Source: Clostridia bacterium (GTDB lineage Bacteria; Bacillota; Clostridia; Christensenellales; Borkfalkiaceae). Taken from it: 10,297 nt of DNA. Numbering within the stretch: position 1 is the first letter of the stretch; the number at the start of each line of letters is the position of its first letter. Both the position numbers and the translations under genes were made by a program. Where the stretch lies: the NCBI GenBank assembly GCA_017504065.1, contig JAFVRU010000134.1, positions 1 through 10,297 of the forward strand, read 5' to 3'. Below the pieces are notes generated by a model. That model saw nothing but the letters and a program-made list of their open reading frames with translations. It searched no databases and was not told the origin of the DNA. Shown here piece after piece: positions 7,175 to 10,297 of the stretch.

Positions 7175-8047
7175 TTACGCTTCGGGAAGCGTATCCGCGT
7201 CGTCGTCCGCGCTCTCTTTTTCGGGTTGGTTGGCTTTGCGGAAACGGATTTCCGAAACAGGATAATCCTTGAAAATCCAACCGCCGTTGCCGTCGCTGAT
7301 TTTTACCTTCACCTGCAATCGCAACATATCCAGCGAAGCGACCGTCGCTTTGCCTTCGGGTGTTCCGACTTCCGAACCGACTTTCGGCATCTTTTTTCCG
7401 ACTTCCACGTAATAATCGTTTTCATAGCTCAAACAGCACATCAACCGCCCGCACAGCCCGCTGATTTTCCCAGGATTCAAGGACAAGCCCTGCGCTTTCG
7501 CCATACGCACGCTCACCTTTTTAAATTCGGGCATGTTCCCCGCGCAACAACAAACGCGACCGCAGGGGGCGAGTCCGCCCAAGTACTTCGTTTCGTCCCG
7601 CGTGCCCACTTGACGGAGCTCGATACGGCAATGGAACGTGCTTGCGAGATCTTTGACGAGTTCTCGGAAATCCACGCGGTTTGCCGACGTGAAATAGAAC
7701 GAGATCTTGTTCCCGTCCATCGCGAATTCGCAGTCCACGAGCTTCATTTCCAAACCGTGCGCCGCGATTTTTTCACGGCAAGTCTGCATCGTTTTGGGTT
7801 TTTTCGCTTCGCAAGCCGCGTAAAATTCCTTATCCTTTTGCGTTGCGATACGGAGTATTGTCTTTAACGGCTGCACGACTTCGGAATCTTCTACTTCCTT
7901 TTCCGCGTGCGCCACCCAAGCGTATTCCACGCCGCGCGCCGTTTCCACGATCACGGGCATGTTCCGCTGATACGTTTCGCCTTGCTTGGGCGCGAAATAG
8001 TACAGCTTTCCGCCGTTTTTGAATTTGATACCAACTACTTTCGTCAT
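7175..8047 (-). CDS. ricT: RicT/YaaT, PSP1-domain Fe-S protein
   Basis: 290 residues (B. subtilis RicT is about 275). The PSP1 region contains the conserved cysteines: GGLAPCGRVCCCAG with C162, C167 and C168, and SGLCGRLMCCLSYE with C199, C204 and C205. Between them, MAKAQGLSLNPGKISG (182-197) is the family signature. In B. subtilis RicT joins RicA and RicF in a complex carrying [4Fe-4S] clusters that works with RNase Y in mRNA maturation and affects sporulation, competence and biofilm formation. RicA and RicF are not in this window. C166 is an extra cysteine, making a CCC run where relatives usually have one other residue before CC. The C-terminus ends in an acidic tail (275-290). Start: AGGA 7 nt before the ATG. 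The gene lies 16 nt behind holB, as in the yaa cluster of Bacillus, so they form one operon. Confidence 0.95.
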   Translation of the reverse strand: MTKVVGIKFKNGGKLYYFAPKQGETYQRNMPVIVETARGVEYAWVAHAEKEVEDSEVVQPLKTILRIATQKDKEFYAACEAKKPKTMQTCREKIAAHGLEMKLVDCEFAMDGNKISFYFTSANRVDFRELVKDLASTFHCRIELRQVGTRDETKYLGGLAPCGRVCCCAGNMPEFKKVSVRMAKAQGLSLNPGKISGLCGRLMCCLSYENDYYVEVGKKMPKVGSEVGTPEGKATVASLDMLRLQVKVKISDGNGGWIFKDYPVSEIRFRKANQPEKESADDDADTLPEA

Positions 8048-8063
8048 ATTTTTATCCTATCCG

Positions 8064-9035
8064 TTATTCTAATTTTGCTTTCGCGCGGAGCTTTGCCATA
8101 CAAAGCTCGATACATTGCGGGAAAACGGCGTTGAACGTAACCTGTTTTTCCGCTTCCGACAACGCTTCTTGCGCGAACAGAAGCGCTGACGCGCTGTATT
8201 GTTTGCTCACGGCGAGTACGTTCGCCTTTTCCGATTGCAACAGGAGCGATTTCGCCGCGCGGGGTTGCGTTTTTAAGAGCAACGCGTCGCGGAAAATCAG
8301 TCGCAACAGGGTCAGGAGCTCCTTTTGCCGTCTGCTTTCTCCGATTTGGCGTACGACGGTCGGCAGGCGGTTTTCCGCGCACAAAGCCAACGCGAACGCG
8401 TTTTCGGAGAGCGTTTTATAATACCCGCCTTCGAGTACGTTTTGGGCTTCGCCGACGATCCCGCCGGAAGTCGCCGCGCACAGTTCCAACGTGTTTTGGT
8501 CGTACGCAGTTCCGTAGATACGGGCAAGGCAGGCTTGCACGTCTTTCACGTCGAACGGTTGAATCTCCAACTTCTTCGTCCGTGAGAGCACGGTGGATAA
8601 AATCGGGAATACCGTGGTCGCGCCGAGCAAGAAAATTACGCCTTTTGGCGGTTCTTCGAGCAGCTTTAAAAGCTTGTTTTGCGTTTGCGCGTTCGCCTGC
8701 GCAAAATCACCGATGACAAAGAGCTTTTTCTCGCCTTCGACGGGGCTGAACGCGCTTTCTTCGCGAATACGCTCCGCGTCTTCGACGGTGAGTTTCTTGT
8801 CGGGGTCGGGAAAGAACAGGCAATCGGAAAAGCTTTCCTTGTCGATGAGCCTTGTAATCCGTTCCGCATCCTTGGAATTTTCGTCGATCAACAGGAGTTT
8901 AGCAAAGGTTTTCAAGGCTTCGCGTAAATTGCGCGGATCGTTCAAGAGCAAAAGGTAGGCGTGTCCCAAGGCAGCCTTTTTGGCTTCCGTTTCCAAGAGT
9001 GTATACGCTTGGGTGTTTTGTAACAACGTCTGCAT
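8064..9035 (-). CDS. holB: DNA polymerase III delta' subunit (clamp loader), divergent
   Basis: 323 residues. It resembles HolB/delta', the clamp-loader subunit that contacts delta and helps load the beta clamp. The recognisable core is GHAYLLLL (24-31), KKLTVEDAERIREES (80-94, delta' 'I-I-D-.-I-R' region), EKKLFVIGDFAQANAQTQNK (102-121), LLKLLEEPPKGVIFLL (122-137) and STVLSRT (147-153, the arginine-finger region, normally SRC). Two features are missing: the P-loop position reads NDPRNLREA instead of G-x-x-G-x-GK, and the four-cysteine zinc module that normally follows it is absent, with only C72 nearby. Delta' often has a defective P-loop, but loss of the zinc module is more unusual. AAAGG 8 nt before the ATG supports the start. 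ricT follows 16 nt downstream, as in many Firmicutes. Family assignment is firm. Confidence 0.88.
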   Translation of the reverse strand: MQTLLQNTQAYTLLETEAKKAALGHAYLLLLNDPRNLREALKTFAKLLLIDENSKDAERITRLIDKESFSDCLFFPDPDKKLTVEDAERIREESAFSPVEGEKKLFVIGDFAQANAQTQNKLLKLLEEPPKGVIFLLGATTVFPILSTVLSRTKKLEIQPFDVKDVQACLARIYGTAYDQNTLELCAATSGGIVGEAQNVLEGGYYKTLSENAFALALCAENRLPTVVRQIGESRRQKELLTLLRLIFRDALLLKTQPRAAKSLLLQSEKANVLAVSKQYSASALLFAQEALSEAEKQVTFNAVFPQCIELCMAKLRAKAKLE

Positions 9036-9073
9036 ACTTCTATCCTTTCCGTTTCAACAATTCGCTACTATAT

Positions 9074-9102
9074 AGTATAGCACAAAACGCAAAAATACGC
9101 AA
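9074..9102 (-). promoter_or_regulatory. Promoter of the holB-ricT operon
   Basis: On the minus strand TTGCGT (plus 9097-9102), a 17-nt spacer and TATACT (plus 9074-9079), with TG one base upstream (extended -10). The predicted start lies about 30 nt before the holB ATG. It sits just downstream of a minus-strand terminator. Confidence 0.75.
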
Positions 9103-9119
9103 GCGGTTGAAAAGACAAT

Positions 9120-9158
9120 CCCCAAAAAAGAAAAACTCCCGCGTTCGCGAGAGATTTT
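9120..9158 (-). terminator. Minus-strand intrinsic terminator upstream of the holB promoter
   Basis: Read on the minus strand, CTCTCGCG (plus 9153-9146) pairs with CGCGGGAG (plus 9143-9136) and is followed by TTTTTCTTTTTT. One U-G wobble forms on the minus strand; the same position is a C-A mismatch on the plus strand, which favours minus-strand function. Flanking A and T runs can extend the stem. Confidence 0.7.
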
Positions 9159-9240
9159 CGTGGGTTTACGTTCAAAGATTTCGTAGCTTCGGTATCAAGA
9201 TCGCTGCGTTTGGTACGCGGGAATCTTAGTGGCTAAGCTC
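9124..9240 (-). ncRNA. Possible structured RNA or leader element of unknown type
   Basis: This segment lies between two minus-strand terminators and has no convincing gene. On the minus strand it holds a small hairpin CTTAG-CCA-CTAAG (plus 9237-9225). An 8-nt stretch TCCCGCGT (plus 9222-9215) is fully complementary to ACGCGGGA (plus 9144-9137), 70 nt away. The second arm is also part of the terminator stem, so the two pairings exclude each other. A weak promoter-like pair, TTGTTG (plus 9248-9243) and TAAGAT (17-nt spacer), precedes it. I recognise no known RNA family. It could be a decayed repeat rather than a functional RNA. Confidence 0.35.
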
Positions 9241-9278
9241 CAAAACAACAAAAAGGGTAACGAATAAGTTACACCTTT
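9241..9278 (-). terminator. Terminator of the small helical protein gene
   Basis: On the minus strand AAAGG(T)GTAAC (plus 9278-9268) pairs with GTTACCCTTT (plus 9261-9252) over a 6-nt loop, with a single bulged T. The tail is TTGTTGTTTT. It lies about 60 nt past the stop codon at 9338. Confidence 0.75.
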
Positions 9279-9305
9279 CCACTCAAGAAAGATAGAAAGA
9301 CTTAG

Positions 9306-9337
9306 TCAAGACATAGTCTTGTCAAGGCATTGCCTTG
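9306..9337. repeat. Two tandem 16-nt palindromic units
   Basis: The units tcaagacatagtcttg (9306-9321) and tcaaggcattgccttg (9322-9337) lie head to tail. Each folds into a 6-bp stem with a 3-nt loop. They differ at one stem pair (A-T versus G-C, changed on both sides) and one loop base. The second unit abuts the stop codon of the minus-strand gene at 9338. Confidence 0.8.
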
Positions 9338-9784
9338 TTATAAATAGCCTTTCCATTTCTTTTCAAATTCTTCTTCCGCGCGAATGAGCTCGTCCAACAG
9401 CTCCCGAATTTCAGGATCGCCGTGTTCGGATACGTCGCCCGCGGTGGTGCGGAGCGCGGTGATGCCCATGACCGTGCCTTGGATCATCATATCCGCGATA
9501 TGTTCCCGCGCGTTATTCATTAGCGTATTCATTTTGATCGAGCCCCACATCATCGCCTTTTTTAAGGGATTGGGTTCTTTGAGCTCGATACCCTTGTTTT
9601 TTGCGAGCATCATGGCTTTTGCGGAAAAGCGCTCGTATTCTTCGTGTTGATAGGTGAGTTCGGCTTTCAAATCCCGATCTTCCACGGCGGGCAAGATATT
9701 GGAGATCGATTGCAGAGCGAGTTCGCAGTTCCGATAAATTTCCGCCAAAGCTTCTTCCGTTTGTTTACGTCCGTTATTTTCCAT
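9338..9784 (-). CDS. Small helical conserved-type protein of unknown function
   Basis: 148 residues from ATG 9784; an in-frame TTG at 9820 would add 12 residues but has no ribosome binding site. The sequence reads as amphipathic helices throughout: 6-30, 36-64, 72-112 and 123-145. The middle holds a Met-rich conserved-looking stretch, PLKKAMMWGSIKMNTLMNN (73-91), followed by HIADMMIQGTVMGITAL. There is no signal peptide and no convincing membrane span, and the composition is soluble. I associate this layout with a small uncharacterised protein family of Clostridia that may adopt a ferritin-like four-helix bundle (as in DUF2383-type proteins); that is from memory and inference, not a search. 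A single cysteine (C20) and few His residues argue against a classical di-iron site. It is monocistronic, with palindromic repeats and a terminator downstream, and is divergent from rplU. Confidence 0.75.
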   Translation of the reverse strand: MENNGRKQTEEALAEIYRNCELALQSISNILPAVEDRDLKAELTYQHEEYERFSAKAMMLAKNKGIELKEPNPLKKAMMWGSIKMNTLMNNAREHIADMMIQGTVMGITALRTTAGDVSEHGDPEIRELLDELIRAEEEFEKKWKGYL

Positions 9785-9794
9785 ATAGCAGTTT

Positions 9795-9799
9795 CTCCT
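9795..9799 (-). promoter_or_regulatory. Ribosome binding site that sets the start at 9784
   Basis: CTCCT on the plus strand is AGGAG on the minus strand, 10 nt before ATG 9784. It lies between the two candidate starts, so only the downstream ATG can use it. Confidence 0.8.
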
Positions 9800-9876
9800 T
9801 GTACCTATAATTTGTCCCAAACGGGTTTTTCTATGCCGAAAACGCGAAAAAAGTGTAAAAAATTACGCGAAATTGC

Positions 9877-9905
9877 TTGACGAACAGGTTGGAATGTGTT
9901 ATAGT
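9877..9905 (+). promoter_or_regulatory. Promoter of rplU
   Basis: TTGACG (9877-9882), a 17-nt spacer and TATAGT (9900-9905) with TG one base upstream (extended -10). The predicted start is near 9912, giving a leader of about 110 nt before the rplU ATG. Confidence 0.88.
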
Positions 9906-9911
9906 AATATC

Positions 9912-10022
9912 CGAGCCGATAGAAACGGGCTTTTTTAAGTCGGGCTTTTTTGCGGGAAAACCGTGAAAAAAATCCGCGCCTAGGGGATTTCTTCGAGACT
10001 GGAAAGAGGAGGTAAAAAACTT
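9912..10022 (+). promoter_or_regulatory. rplU 5' leader with attenuator-like elements
   Basis: The leader contains an 11-nt direct repeat CGGGCTTTTTT (9926-9936 and 9941-9951). GAGCC (9913-9917) can pair with either copy's GGCT(T), giving weak terminator-like hairpins. Downstream, AAATCC (9970-9975) pairs with GGATTT (9985-9990) over a 9-nt loop. An AGGAGG site (10007-10012) lies 10 nt before the ATG. L21 leaders that control rplU are known in Firmicutes, but I cannot confirm that this is a member of that RNA family. Confidence 0.5.
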
Positions 10023-10297
10023 ATGTACGCGATCATCGATAACGGGAACAAGCAATACAAAGTTGCGGAAGGCGACGTTGTAAGAGTAGAAAAGCTTGCG
10101 GCAAACGAAGGCGATACGGTTTCGTTTAAGGCGGTTATGGTTGCTGATGAAAACGGTGTAAAGGTTGGCGCGGAAGTGGAAAACGTAAAGGTTACCGCTA
10201 CCGTTGTAAAACAAGACAAAGCAATAAAGATCATCGTTTTCAAATACAAAGCAAAGAAGAACGAACGTAAGAAGCAAGGGCACAGACAACCCTTCAC
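10023..10297 (+). CDS. rplU: 50S ribosomal protein L21, 3' end cut by the window
   Basis: The visible 91 codons encode MYAIIDNGNKQYKVAEGDVV..., the standard L21 N-terminus (family pattern MYAII-[ETK]-[TN]-GGKQYKV). They run to the 'KKNERKKQGHRQPF' stretch, which corresponds to the conserved KRRKxYRRKxGHRQPYT near the C-terminus. About ten codons are missing beyond 10297; the usual length is about 103. L21 binds 23S rRNA in the large subunit. The start is fixed by AGGAGG at 10007-10012, and a strong promoter lies about 110 nt further up. In Firmicutes rplU usually heads an operon with a small cysteine protease-like gene (ysxB/prp) and rpmA (L27), which would lie just outside the window. The codon use is that of a highly expressed gene. 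Confidence 0.97.
   Translation, partial: MYAIIDNGNKQYKVAEGDVVRVEKLAANEGDTVSFKAVMVADENGVKVGAEVENVKVTATVVKQDKAIKIIVFKYKAKKNERKKQGHRQPF

Noticed and set aside
7130..7867. 245-residue plus-strand reading frame
   Set aside because: It is antisense to ricT, overlaps the bidirectional terminator and shows no domain; ricT is unambiguous.
8999..9229. 76-residue plus-strand reading frame across the gap after holB
   Set aside because: It begins inside the 5' end of holB and reads through the holB promoter and a terminator, with no ribosome binding site or motif.
9306..9337. CRISPR array
   Set aside because: There are only two 16-nt units directly abutting with no spacers, and no cas genes are in the window.
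9804..9833. Promoter for the 9784 minus-strand gene (TAGAAA ... TTATAG/TATAGG)
   Set aside because: Both boxes are weak matches at 17-18 nt spacing. A promoter must exist but cannot be placed with confidence.
9831..10289. 152-residue minus-strand reading frame opposite rplU
   Set aside because: The plus strand encodes L21 with promoter and Shine-Dalgarno site; the minus frame is low-complexity Phe-rich shadow.

Overview
The window looks like chromosomal DNA from an uncultured, medium-GC member of Bacillota, probably class Clostridia. The gene order lon then engB, the holB-ricT pair, the split-type polysaccharide co-polymerase and tyrosine kinase, strong AGGAG ribosome binding sites and sigma-A-like promoters all point that way. 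Placement below class is not supported. Both ends are cut: the first gene lacks its 5' end and the last lacks about ten codons of its 3' end.

Layout. (1) Positions 2-1446: the tail of an exopolysaccharide or capsule operon, a Wzz/YveK-type chain-length adaptor overlapping a CpsD-type tyrosine kinase by 4 bp and closed by a strong terminator. (2) Positions 1526-5358: lon protease, the ribosome-assembly GTPase engB, and a membrane protein that resembles monotopic phosphoglycosyl transferases but has lost the catalytic Asp-Glu pair. These three are tightly spaced, the third appears coupled to engB, and a hairpin follows. (3) Positions 5449-6412: a 10-helix DMT/EamA-type transporter with a near-consensus promoter. 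(4) Positions 6466-7133: a regulator with an N-terminal XRE helix-turn-helix, two membrane helices and a C-terminal zinc ribbon, with its own promoter. (5) A bidirectional terminator at 7138-7164 separates it from the minus-strand pair holB-ricT (9035 down to 7175), which has its own extended -10 promoter. (6) Positions 9105-9340 have no convincing gene but are rich in structure: two minus-strand terminators, a possible structured RNA with alternative pairings, and two tandem 16-nt palindromes with compensatory base changes. (7) A small helical conserved-type protein of unknown function on the minus strand (9784 down to 9338). (8) A divergent promoter and roughly 110-nt leader, then rplU (ribosomal protein L21) running off the end.

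Most genes are housekeeping: proteolysis, ribosome assembly, the replication clamp loader, an RNA-maturation Fe-S protein and a ribosomal protein. The most unusual points are the apparently inactive phosphoglycosyl transferase next to lon-engB, the switch-like RNA structure upstream of the holB promoter, and a clamp-loader delta' that lacks both the P-loop and the usual zinc module.
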